Shown here one piece after another: positions 9,321 through 17,363 of a DNA stretch of 64,000 bases (positions within the stretch are counted from its first letter, which is position 1; every line of letters begins with the position of its first letter). The translations under genes were made by a program, and so were the position numbers. The DNA is from Streptoverticillium olivoreticuli subsp. olivoreticuli (GTDB lineage Bacteria; Actinomycetota; Actinomycetes; Streptomycetales; Streptomycetaceae), in contig NZ_CP031455.1 of assembly GCF_003391135.1 (NCBI RefSeq), forward strand, positions 7,839,501 through 7,903,500. Reading direction: 5' to 3'. A model generated the notes under the pieces. It saw only the letters and a list, made by a program, of their open reading frames with translations, searched no databases and was not told the origin of the DNA.

Positions 9321-10421
9321 ATGAGCCCGGTCATAGTGGTCGATCCCGATCGGCTCCAGCAGTTCGGCGCCCCGCAGGGGGCCGTGTTCTGCCTGGTGAC
9401 GAACCCGGAGCTGGCGGGGCGGATCGAGATCGTCCGCAGCGGCGCGTACAAGGATCACGTGATCGTGCCGATGGGGCAGGACGAGGCGTTCGAGGACGTC
9501 CTGCGCGAGCGGATCCCCGAGCCCGCCCACGTCCTGGCGATCTCGCCGCACGCGTTCTTCGCGTCGCCGCGCCCGGAGGACCTCGGTCCCCGGCGCAAGC
9601 TGATGGCGATGGCCTGCAACTCCACGCCCACGTCGACGGAGACCGTACGGCACTTCCTCCGGGTGATGGAGCGCACCTCCGCGGCCGAACAGGGCACCTT
9701 CTCCGACACGTTCTTCGACCACCTCGAGGCGGCGGACCACCTGGTCTACCGCGACGACCGGCGCGGCACCCGGGCCGTCCTGCGCCACCTCGACGACGGC
9801 CTGGAGTGGAACCAGCAGGCGGGCCCCCTGGACTGGGGCGAGCAGCAGATCGTGCCCTCCGGCGAGATCAGCGTGCTGCCGGTGGAGATCACCGAGTTCC
9901 ACGAGGACATGCGGCTGCCCCTCGAAGGCGAGATCGTCCTGAGCGGATACCCGATCCTCCACAACGGCACCCCCTCCTACACCCGCCGCGACCAGGCCCG
10001 CGTGCACGGCAGGCTCGCGGCGATGACCGGGAACGCCGTCGTCGCCCGCGTCGAGGGCGGCGCCATCACCGCCCTGCGGGCCGACACCCCGGGCGCGCGG
10101 CCCGCGGTGGACATGCTGGAGGCGATGTTCGCCGTCGACTCGCGCTACCGCATCGTCTGGGAGATCGGCCACGCCCTCAACACCAGCCTGGACCTGCTCC
10201 CGGGCAACCACGCGATGAACGAGGTGTACGGCGGCACGGAGGGCTGCCTGCACTGGGGCCTCGGCCTCACCCCGTACACGCAGTACCACCTCGACATCAT
10301 CGCCCCCGGCACCACCGTCTACACCGACACCGGGACCCGTGTCCTGGGCGTCGACGGCGGCTACACCGAGGACCGGCTCGCCACCGCGGCGCCGGGCTCC
10401 CCGGAACCGGCCGCCCCATGA
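9321..10421 (+). CDS. M29-like metalloprotein, ligand-complete paralogue
   Basis: A protein of 366 residues starting at ATG 9321 after AGGAGG. The pattern fits the M29 aminopeptidase fold: PSGEIS (E182), VWEIG (E281), LHWGLG (H311) and YHLDII (H323, D325). These match the metal ligands of AmpT/AmpS-type enzymes. The H plus HxD subset also matches the iron site of NicX, a dioxygenase on the same fold, so the reaction may be peptide hydrolysis or Fe-dependent oxidation. Next to it are a 22-codon peptide gene and a paralogue (10697-11785). A role in processing or modifying that peptide is inferred. It is the first gene of a SARP-type operon. Confidence 0.65.
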   Translation: MSPVIVVDPDRLQQFGAPQGAVFCLVTNPELAGRIEIVRSGAYKDHVIVPMGQDEAFEDVLRERIPEPAHVLAISPHAFFASPRPEDLGPRRKLMAMACNSTPTSTETVRHFLRVMERTSAAEQGTFSDTFFDHLEAADHLVYRDDRRGTRAVLRHLDDGLEWNQQAGPLDWGEQQIVPSGEISVLPVEITEFHEDMRLPLEGEIVLSGYPILHNGTPSYTRRDQARVHGRLAAMTGNAVVARVEGGAITALRADTPGARPAVDMLEAMFAVDSRYRIVWEIGHALNTSLDLLPGNHAMNEVYGGTEGCLHWGLGLTPYTQYHLDIIAPGTTVYTDTGTRVLGVDGGYTEDRLATAAPGSPEPAAP

Positions 10422-10470
10422 ACTCCCGCATGGGAGAACGCCACCGAGTTGTCCGGAAGGAGGATCCGCC

Positions 10471-10539
10471 GTGCAGCAGACCGACAAGAAGATCAAGGTC
10501 AAGAAGAACAGCAACTACCTGGGCACCCTTCTGGGCTGA
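10471..10539 (+). CDS. Putative 22-residue precursor peptide
   Basis: A short gene starting at GTG 10471, 7 nt after a perfect AAGGAGG (10457-10463), the strongest ribosome binding site in the neighbourhood. The peptide has a hydrophilic, Lys-rich N half (QQTDKKIKVKKN) and a C half NSNYLGTLLG ending in glycine, without cysteine. Size and polarity resemble tiny precursors such as PqqA. It sits between two paralogous M29-like genes and upstream of an HDO oxidase and an M14-type peptidase. A strong hairpin follows, as often seen after precursor genes that need excess transcript. No known RiPP family is recognised. Translation is likely but unproven. Confidence 0.65.
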   Translation: MQQTDKKIKVKKNSNYLGTLLG

Positions 10540-10615
10540 CCCGGCCCGGCCGGTGGACCCGGCCGCGCGACGGGCCGAGCGCGGGCCCGGTGCGGCCGCC
10601 CCCGCCGCGTCAGGA

Positions 10616-10650
10616 GGCGGGTGGGCCGGCTGATGCCCGGCCCACCCGCC
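10616..10650 (+). terminator. Hairpin after the peptide gene
   Basis: A 14-bp GC stem (10616-10629 with 10637-10650) with a 7-nt loop lies 76 bp after the peptide stop and 46 bp before the next gene. As a partial terminator or 3' stabiliser it would raise peptide transcript over the downstream enzymes. Confidence 0.6.
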
Positions 10651-10696
10651 GAACCCCCAGCGTCGCACATCCCCGACGCCCATCCAGGAGGAAACC

Positions 10697-11785
10697 GTGG
10701 AACCCCCACTGGTCGTACGCCCGGCGGCATACCGGCAGTTCACCGCGCCCAAGGGCGCCTTCTGCCTGGTCACCGACGAGGCGATGGCCGGTGACTTCGT
10801 CATCGAGGAGCCGCGGGCCCACGACGGGGCGCTGATCGTCGCCGCCCGCCCGGCCGACACCCTCCAGGACCTCCTGGCGACCCGGATCCCCGAGACCGCG
10901 GACCTCCTCGTCGTCCGCCCCGGCACGTTCGTCACCTCGCCCGACCCGGCCGTCGTCGGCGCCCGCCGCATCGCCGTCATGCCCTGCGGCTCGACACCCG
11001 TGGAGAAGGGGCACCTGCGCTACTTCCTGTCCGTACTGGAGCGCACCGACCCCGACGCGCAGTCCGCCCGCGCCGACCGGTTCTTCGCGGGCCTGGAACA
11101 GGCGGACGGCCCGCGCATCGTCGACGCCGCGCAGGGCACCTCCTGCACCCTGGGTCTCGACGACCCGGACCTGGAGATCAACCTCCAGGCCGGGGTCCTC
11201 GCGCCGGGCGAGCAGCAGATCGCCCCGAGCGGCGAGATCAGCGTGCTGCCCATGCCCATCACCGGCTTCGACGCGGACCGCCGCCTCGCCCTGGACGGCG
11301 AACTCACCCTGCGCGGCTGGCCCATCGTGCACGCCGGCTACGACCCGGCCCTGGCGCCGGCCCAGGACGCCCTGTTCCGGCAGCTGCTGCTGCTGCACCG
11401 GCACCCCGTCGTGATCACCGTCACCGCCGGGGCCGTCACCGCGTGCCGCCCGGGGACCGGCCACCCCGCCGCGGCGGCCGCCGCTAAGGCCCTCGAGGTG
11501 CTCCTGGACTCCGACGAGCGCTACCGGCCGGTGTGGGAGCTCGGCTTCGGCATCCACACGGAGATGGACACCGTCCCCGCCAACTGCGGCCTCAACGAGG
11601 TCTACGGAGCCACGAACGGCGTGGTGCACCTCGGACTGGGACTGACCCCTTTCACCCGCTTCGCGCTCACCTTCCTGTGCCCCGGATCCGCCGTCGTCGA
11701 CGGCGCCGGCGAGGTGCTGCTGGGCGCCCCCGCGACAACCCGCCGTCTCAGGCGGACCAACAGGGCGGGATGCGGCTGTCACTGA
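10697..11785 (+). CDS. M29-like paralogue lacking two metal ligands
   Basis: A protein of 362 residues from GTG 10697 (AGGAGG upstream). It aligns without gaps over the ligand region to the product of 9321-10421: GEQQI-PSGEISVLP, YR-VWE-G, NEVYG and HxGLGLTP occur at the same residue numbers. E180, E281 and H311 remain, but the YHLDII motif has become FALTFL, so H323 is Ala and D325 is Thr. It should not form the full metal site and may act as a partner or peptide-binding subunit of the intact paralogue. The C terminus ends in GCGCH, a possible metal-binding or regulatory tail absent from the sister protein. Confidence 0.65.
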   Translation: MEPPLVVRPAAYRQFTAPKGAFCLVTDEAMAGDFVIEEPRAHDGALIVAARPADTLQDLLATRIPETADLLVVRPGTFVTSPDPAVVGARRIAVMPCGSTPVEKGHLRYFLSVLERTDPDAQSARADRFFAGLEQADGPRIVDAAQGTSCTLGLDDPDLEINLQAGVLAPGEQQIAPSGEISVLPMPITGFDADRRLALDGELTLRGWPIVHAGYDPALAPAQDALFRQLLLLHRHPVVITVTAGAVTACRPGTGHPAAAAAAKALEVLLDSDERYRPVWELGFGIHTEMDTVPANCGLNEVYGATNGVVHLGLGLTPFTRFALTFLCPGSAVVDGAGEVLLGAPATTRRLRRTNRAGCGCH

Positions 11786-11826
11786 CGGACCGTCAATCAG
11801 TGCTGGACAGACAAGGAGAGGACCGC

Positions 11827-12546
11827 ATGACGAACGGGGAATTCCGCACCCGGGTGGACGCCTATCTCGACCTGTGCATCAAGGACTTCTACGAGAACAT
11901 CCCCTTCGCCCGCCACCAGCTGGAGTCGAAGGAGATCGACCTCGCCTACTACAAGCGCCACAACATCGAGACCATCCTCCGGCTCCGCCGCAAGCGCACC
12001 ATCGACGCCCTCGCCCTGCGCCACTGGACCAAGACCGACCCGGCCACGGCCAAGAAGTGGGCGCACTACACCGAGGACGAGATGCTGCACGACGTCCTCT
12101 TCGCCGCGGACCTCGCCAAGGTCGGCGTCACCAAGGAGGAGATCTACGCCACCGAGCCCCTGCTGTCGACCAAGCTCCTGACCGGCTACCTGCAGTACGG
12201 CCTGGAGTACGAGGACAGCCCGCTCGCCCTCGTCGCCAGCGTCTACTTCGTGGAGTACACCACCACCCGCACCCAGCCCTCCTGGCTCGACAACCTGGAG
12301 AAGACCCTCGGCCGGGACAAGATCAAGGGCCAGCGCGCCCACGTCGGCACCGACCTGGACGACGACCACGACGACTTCGTCTGGGACGTCCTGGCCGGGC
12401 TGGTCCGCACCCCCGCGGACGAGAGGCGCACCCTCGCCCACCTCAAGGACATCTACCAGCTCTGGCAGCTGTACTTCCTGGAGCTCTACCGCCTCACCGT
12501 CGACCCCACCCGGCGCCTGGACCTGCCCGCCCCCGTCGAGGCATGA
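11827..12546 (+). CDS. Heme-oxygenase-fold (HDO/PqqC-like) oxidase
   Basis: A protein of 239 residues, mostly helical. Candidate iron ligands are E83/E85 and H88 (HYTEDEMLHD), E143 (FVEYTTTR), and H172, D176 and H181 (HVGTDLDDDHDD). The His/Asp-rich helix is the kind found in heme-oxygenase-like diiron oxidases such as UndA, BesC and SznF. The TenA/PqqC branch shares the fold, so a cofactor-free oxidase cannot be excluded, although the carboxylate richness favours iron. ATG 11827 follows AAGGAGAGG. It sits 41 bp after the second M29-like gene in the same operon. Oxidation of the peptide or of a fatty-acid or amino-acid building block is inferred. Confidence 0.7.
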   Translation: MTNGEFRTRVDAYLDLCIKDFYENIPFARHQLESKEIDLAYYKRHNIETILRLRRKRTIDALALRHWTKTDPATAKKWAHYTEDEMLHDVLFAADLAKVGVTKEEIYATEPLLSTKLLTGYLQYGLEYEDSPLALVASVYFVEYTTTRTQPSWLDNLEKTLGRDKIKGQRAHVGTDLDDDHDDFVWDVLAGLVRTPADERRTLAHLKDIYQLWQLYFLELYRLTVDPTRRLDLPAPVEA

Positions 12547-12602
12547 GCCGGCCGGGGCCCGGCAGACCCGACGAGGACGCGCGCGAGCACGGGGGAGACA
12601 CG

Positions 12603-13370
12603 ATGACGACGGTCACGGGGGACCGCCCGGCCGTGGAACTGATGAACCTCAGGCCACCCGGAGAGCTGACCGGGGAACGCGAGGAGTGGCTCGTCGACGG
12701 CCTCACGGCCGCCCTGCCCGCCCTGCGGATGCGCGAACTGTTCAGGCTGCGCCGCGACATGTTCCGCTCCGCCGACCTGATCACCGTGGCCGTCGACCGC
12801 GCGACCGGCGGCGCGGTCGGCGCCCTGGCCTCCCGCGCCGACCACCTCCCCGCCGGTCCCGAACTGCTCCACGTCACCACCCAGTTCGTCGCCGAGGGGC
12901 TGCGGCACACCGGCGTCCTCCGCGCCAGCTGGGGCGCGCACTTCGACGGGCTGGGCCGCACCGCCGACGACCTGCCGCGCCTGATCGCCCTCAAGACCTA
13001 CAACCCCGTCGTCCTCTGCGGCCTGCGGACCTTCACCCGGATCCCCGGCACCTCGCTCTACCCCGACTGCTCGGGCGCGCCCCAGGACCACGCGCACATG
13101 GAACGCGCCGAGCGCATCGCCGCGCTGCTGTCGCCCGGCCACCCCTTCGACCCGAAGACCGGCGTGATCTCCGGCATCGGGGTCCCCGCGGACCTCTACC
13201 CCCGGCGCCCGGTGTGCCGGGACGCGGGCGTCAACGCCTACTTCGCCCGCACCACCCGGCCCGGCGACCGCGTCCTGTGCGTGTTCGACGCGGGAGGCCA
13301 GGGCGCCTCGCTCGCCCTGCTGCGCGCCTTCCACGCGAGCGCGGCGACGCCCCGGGGAGCGGGCCGATGA
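12603..13370 (+). CDS. Unrecognised cluster protein, possibly GNAT-like
   Basis: A protein of 255 residues, ATG 12603 after GGGGGAG. I do not recognise the family. The N-terminal half (LFRLRRDMFRSADLITVAVD, GGAVGALASRA, LLHVTTQFVAEGLRHTGVLRASW, given here as separate fragments) has the strand-strand-helix rhythm of a GNAT acetyltransferase domain; the C half contains three cysteines (YPDCSG, PVCRDAG, RVLCVFD). There is no signal peptide or membrane helix. The stop overlaps the start of the M14-type peptidase gene, implying coupled translation and a shared pathway. An acyl transfer role is a guess. Confidence 0.45.
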   Translation: MTTVTGDRPAVELMNLRPPGELTGEREEWLVDGLTAALPALRMRELFRLRRDMFRSADLITVAVDRATGGAVGALASRADHLPAGPELLHVTTQFVAEGLRHTGVLRASWGAHFDGLGRTADDLPRLIALKTYNPVVLCGLRTFTRIPGTSLYPDCSGAPQDHAHMERAERIAALLSPGHPFDPKTGVISGIGVPADLYPRRPVCRDAGVNAYFARTTRPGDRVLCVFDAGGQGASLALLRAFHASAATPRGAGR

Positions 13371-14482
13371 CCCACCACCCCGCCCAGCACTTCTGCGAGA
13401 GCTACGCGGCGGCGCGCCGCACCTTCCTCGCCCGCGCGAGGGCCCGCGGCGCCACCCCCCGCTCCTACCGCAACGACCGCGCCACCGGCCCCGGCGGCGA
13501 GCCGCTGTGCACCGACGTCGCCCGCTTCGGCCCGCCCGGCGCGCGCCGCGTCGTCCTGTGCGTCAGCGGCACCCACGGCATCGAGGGGTACGCGGGCTCC
13601 GCCCTGCAGTCCGCGCTCGTCGCCGACGGCTACCCGTACGGCGTCCGCGACGTCGCCTTCGTCGCCGTGCACGCCCTCAACCCCTTCGGCTTCGCCCACC
13701 GCCGCCGCGTCGACGAGGACAATGTCGACCTCAACCGCAACTTCGTCGACCACGCCCGCCCCCCGGCCAACCCGCGCTACGGCGAACTGCACGCGGCCCT
13801 CGTCCCCGACGACTGGGAGGGCCCCGCCCACCACCGGGCGGACACCTCCCTCGGCGCCTTCGCCGCCGCCCACGGCACCCGCGCGCTCCAGCGGACCGTC
13901 ACCCAGGGCCAGTGGACCCACCCGGACGGGCTGTTCTACGGCGGCACCGCCCCGACCTGGTCGCACCGGGTGCTGCGGGACGTGGTCACCGCGTACACGG
14001 CCGGCGCCGAGGCCGTCGCCTACGTCGACCTCCACACCGGACTCGGCGAACGGGCCCACGTCGAACCGATCTTCCGCGGCGGCCGCGACCCGGGGGCCCT
14101 GGACCGCGCCCGCGCCTGGTACGGCCCCGCGCTGACCGTCTCCGAGGACGGCACCTCCAGCTCCACCCCGATCACCGGCAACACCGCGGGCCTGGTCGCC
14201 GACGTCCTCGGCGACGGCCCGCCGCTGACCGCGATCACCCTGGAGATGGGCACCACCGCCGGCCTGGAGGTGCTCACCGCCCTGCGGGCCGACAACTGGC
14301 TGTGGCTCCACCCCGGCCACCGGCCCGCCCTCGCGGACGGCATCGGGCGGCGGATGAGCGCGGCGTTCTACCCGGACGACCCCGGTTGGCGCGACGCTGT
14401 ACTGAGAGCCGGGACCGGTGTCCTCCACGCGGCGCTCGCCGGGCTCGCCCCCGAGGCGCGGCCCGGACCCGCACGACCGTGA
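13367..14482 (+). CDS. M14-family (DUF2817-type) zinc carboxypeptidase
   Basis: A protein of 371 residues. The zinc-site motif is GTHGIEGYAG (His and Glu, residues ~68-71), the third ligand is in DLHTGLG, and NVDLNRNF carries the substrate-binding Asn-Arg typical of M14 carboxypeptidases. The catalytic Glu is in TLEMGTT. It has no signal peptide, so it acts in the cytoplasm. ATG overlaps the previous stop (ATGA). In a peptide-based pathway it could trim the C terminus of the 22-residue product or release an amino acid from a conjugate. Both are inferences from context. Confidence 0.8.
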   Translation: MTHHPAQHFCESYAAARRTFLARARARGATPRSYRNDRATGPGGEPLCTDVARFGPPGARRVVLCVSGTHGIEGYAGSALQSALVADGYPYGVRDVAFVAVHALNPFGFAHRRRVDEDNVDLNRNFVDHARPPANPRYGELHAALVPDDWEGPAHHRADTSLGAFAAAHGTRALQRTVTQGQWTHPDGLFYGGTAPTWSHRVLRDVVTAYTAGAEAVAYVDLHTGLGERAHVEPIFRGGRDPGALDRARAWYGPALTVSEDGTSSSTPITGNTAGLVADVLGDGPPLTAITLEMGTTAGLEVLTALRADNWLWLHPGHRPALADGIGRRMSAAFYPDDPGWRDAVLRAGTGVLHAALAGLAPEARPGPARP

Positions 14483-14526
14483 CCCCTTCGCCGCACCCAG
14501 CGCGCACAGAACGGACTGCACACGAC

Positions 14527-16245
14527 ATGTCGATCGGCTCGATGCCCCGGCCCCTGGCCGCCGGGCTGGACACGCTGCTCCGCGACCGGGCGCAGCGGAC
14601 CCCCGAAGCACTCGCCTTCCGCTTCGTCCTCGACTCCCGCGACCCGGACGCCCCCGGCCACACCGCGGCGATGACGTGCGCGGCACTGGACACCCGGGCC
14701 CGCGCCCTCGCCGCCGCCCTGCGCTCCCGGGTGCGGCCCGGCGACCGCGTCCTGCTGCTCCACCCGCACGGGCCCGAGTACGTCGCGGCGTTCCTCGCCT
14801 GCCTCTACGCGGGCGTCGTGGCCGTGCCCGCGAACCCGCCGGACACCCCCGCGGGCGCGGCCCGGGTGGCCGCGATCGTCCGCGACGCGCGGCCCGCCCT
14901 GTTCGCCACCGTCACCGCACACCTGACGGACCACCGCGCCAGCCCCGGCCTGCGCGGCGTCCCCGGCCTCGCCACCGACACCGTCCGCGACGAGGCCGCG
15001 ACCGCACCGGGCCGCACCGCGAGGGCCGGCGACATCGCGTTCCTCCAGTACACCTCCGGCTCCACCGGGGACCCGCGCGGCGTGGTCGTCACCCACGCCG
15101 GGCTGCTGGACAACATGGCCGCGATGGCCGACCGCTTCCGGCTCACCCCCGACGACCGCCAGGTGTCATGGCTGCCGCCCTACCACGACATGGGCCTGAT
15201 CCTCGGCATCCTGCTGCCGCTCTGCCGGGGCATCGACGCCGTCCTCTCCTCGCCGTTCGAGTTCATGGTCGACCCGCTGAGCTGGCTGGAGAACCTCACC
15301 CGCTTCGGCGGCACCTTCAGCGCCGCGCCCAACTTCGCGTACGACCTGTGCGTCCGCAAGGCCACCCCGGAACGGGCCGCCGCCCTGGACCTGTCCGCCT
15401 GGCGGCTCGCCGTCAACGGCGCCGAGCCGGTGCGCCGGGCGACCGTCGAACGGTTCGCCGAGCGCTTCGCCCGGTCCGGTTTCTCCGCCGAGCGGATCAC
15501 CCCCGGATACGGGCTCGCCGAGGCCACCCTCATGGTCTCCGGCCCCGACCCCGGCACCGGAGCCCGCGTCACCCCCCTGCCCGGGCACACCGGTTCACGC
15601 GTCGTCGTCGGGGTCGGCCGCGCCGTGGCGGGCACCGAGGTGCGCATCGTCGCCCCCGACACCCTGCGCTCCCGCCCGGACGGCACCGAGGGCGAGATCT
15701 GGGTCCGCGGCCCCGGGGTGGCGGCGGGCTACTGGGGTCGCCCGGACGCCACCGCCACCACCTTCGCCGCCCGCCCCGCCGACGCACCGGGCACCGGCCC
15801 GTACCTGCGCACCGGAGACCTCGGCCTGCTGCGCGACGGCGAGCTGTACGTCACCGGGCGGATCAAGGACGTCATCATCGTCCACGGCCGCAACCACTAC
15901 CCCCAGGACATGGAGGAAGCCGTCTGGTCCGCCGACCCCCGGCTGCGGCCCGGCTGCGCCGCCGCCTTCGACACCGAGGGCGGGGACGGCGGCACCCGCC
16001 TGGTCGTGGTCGCCGAATACGACGGCACGCCCGACGGGGCCACCGCCGTCGGCGCCGCCGCCTGCCGGGCCGTGGCCCGCGAATGCGGCCTGCGCCTGTC
16101 CGAACTCGTCCTGATCCGGCGCCGCACCGTGCCCAAGACCAGCGCGGGCAAGATCCGCCGCGGTACGGCCAAGGACGCCTATCTGCACGGCGGGCTCGAC
16201 GAGATCGCCCGCGTCCCCGCCCCGGTCGGGGCGGGCCGCGGATGA
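14527..16245 (+). CDS. Fatty acyl-AMP ligase (FAAL)
   Basis: A protein of 572 residues of the adenylate-forming superfamily. The P-loop is LQYTSGSTGDPRG, followed by WLPPYHDMGLI, which is typical of FAALs rather than acyl-CoA ligases. The A5 region GYGLAEATLM, the hinge TGDLG and the C-terminal KTSAGKIRR are present. It should activate a fatty acid as acyl-AMP and pass it to a carrier protein; the carrier-thioesterase gene overlaps its stop, so that protein is the likely acceptor. It is in the same direction as the peptide-type genes, 44 bp after the M14 gene, and is the first lipid gene of this operon. Chain length is unknown. Confidence 0.88.
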   Translation: MSIGSMPRPLAAGLDTLLRDRAQRTPEALAFRFVLDSRDPDAPGHTAAMTCAALDTRARALAAALRSRVRPGDRVLLLHPHGPEYVAAFLACLYAGVVAVPANPPDTPAGAARVAAIVRDARPALFATVTAHLTDHRASPGLRGVPGLATDTVRDEAATAPGRTARAGDIAFLQYTSGSTGDPRGVVVTHAGLLDNMAAMADRFRLTPDDRQVSWLPPYHDMGLILGILLPLCRGIDAVLSSPFEFMVDPLSWLENLTRFGGTFSAAPNFAYDLCVRKATPERAAALDLSAWRLAVNGAEPVRRATVERFAERFARSGFSAERITPGYGLAEATLMVSGPDPGTGARVTPLPGHTGSRVVVGVGRAVAGTEVRIVAPDTLRSRPDGTEGEIWVRGPGVAAGYWGRPDATATTFAARPADAPGTGPYLRTGDLGLLRDGELYVTGRIKDVIIVHGRNHYPQDMEEAVWSADPRLRPGCAAAFDTEGGDGGTRLVVVAEYDGTPDGATAVGAAACRAVARECGLRLSELVLIRRRTVPKTSAGKIRRGTAKDAYLHGGLDEIARVPAPVGAGRG

Positions 16246-17363
16246 CGGCCACCACCGGCGAGCACCTCGCCGGGCAGCCCCGCACCGGCCTGGAGAAGAC
16301 CCTCGGCGACGTCTGGACGCGCGTGCTGGGGACCCCGGTCGGCATGGACGACAACTTCTTCGACCTCGGCGGCGACTCCCTGCTCGCCGCGGAACTCGTC
16401 GCGAGCGTCGAGAGCGACCTGCGGGTGCGGCTGCCCCGGCGCGGCGCCGCCGAGTTCGCGACCGTACGCCGCATGGCCCACTGGATCACCACCCGCACCC
16501 CCGAGGACGCCGCCGAACGCACCCTCGTCCGCTTCGCACCGCCCGGCAGCGAGCATCCCGCGCTGTTCTGCGTGCACGGCATGGGCGGCCACGTGCTGGT
16601 GCTGGGACAGCTCGCCCGCCGCCTGGAACACCGCGTCCGGACGTACGGGTTCGAGTCCGTCGGCCGCAACGACGCCGCGCGCGCCGACCGCACCGTCCCC
16701 GCCATGGCCGCCCGCTACATCCGCCACATGCGACGCGTCCAGCCGCACGGCCCGTACCTCCTCGGCGGCTACTCCATGGGCGGCGCCGTCGCCCTGGAGA
16801 TGGCCGCCGCCCTGACCGCCGAGGGCGAGCAGGTCGCCCACGTGCTCCTCCTGGACTGTGACCTGCGCCCGCCCGACATCCCGGCGATCCGCGCCCGGAC
16901 CGTCGAGTTCGTCTCCCGCGCCCTGGGCCTGGACCCACCGGTCACCGCGCCCTACGAGGAACTGGACGCGGCGGCCGCCGAGATCTGCCACCGGGCGGGC
17001 GGCGAAAGCTCCGGCCTCACCCCTCGCCAGGTGGGCCGCTTCGCCGCCGTCTACCTGGAGAACGCCCGGGCCATGACCGGCTACGAACCGCCCCCGTACG
17101 CCGGGGACATGACGCTCGTCCACACCCGCGAGGGCACCCGCGGCGGTGGCGGCACCGGCCCGGAGGACTACGGGTGGGGCCCCTACGCCGTGGGCGGCCG
17201 GTTCCGCGCCGTCCAGGTGCCGAGCGACCACTGGACGCTGTTCACCACGCACGTGTCCGAGCTGGCGGCGGTCTGCGAGACCGCCCTCGGCCCGGCCGGG
17301 CGCCCGACGGATCGCCCGACAGACCGCCCGATGGAACAAGGAGCTCGTGATGACCACAGTTGA
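16242..17363 (+). CDS. Carrier protein-thioesterase didomain
   Basis: A protein of 373 residues. Residues ~15-85 form a phosphopantetheine carrier domain with attachment serine S46 in LGGDSL. Residues ~100-365 are an NRPS-type thioesterase with VHGMGG and nucleophile S178 in GYSMGG; the C-terminal SDHWTLF supplies the catalytic His. Such didomains normally end an NRPS, but here it stands alone next to a FAAL, suggesting it holds an acyl or aminoacyl group and releases it by hydrolysis or amide formation. Its start overlaps the FAAL stop, and its end overlaps the aminotransferase start by 14 bp. Confidence 0.85.
   Translation: MTATTGEHLAGQPRTGLEKTLGDVWTRVLGTPVGMDDNFFDLGGDSLLAAELVASVESDLRVRLPRRGAAEFATVRRMAHWITTRTPEDAAERTLVRFAPPGSEHPALFCVHGMGGHVLVLGQLARRLEHRVRTYGFESVGRNDAARADRTVPAMAARYIRHMRRVQPHGPYLLGGYSMGGAVALEMAAALTAEGEQVAHVLLLDCDLRPPDIPAIRARTVEFVSRALGLDPPVTAPYEELDAAAAEICHRAGGESSGLTPRQVGRFAAVYLENARAMTGYEPPPYAGDMTLVHTREGTRGGGGTGPEDYGWGPYAVGGRFRAVQVPSDHWTLFTTHVSELAAVCETALGPAGRPTDRPTDRPMEQGARDDHS

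Noticed and set aside
10471..10539. PqqA-type precursor for PQQ
   Set aside because: The size fits, but the peptide has no Glu and lacks the Glu-x3-Tyr needed for PQQ, and no PqqE radical SAM or PqqD is present.
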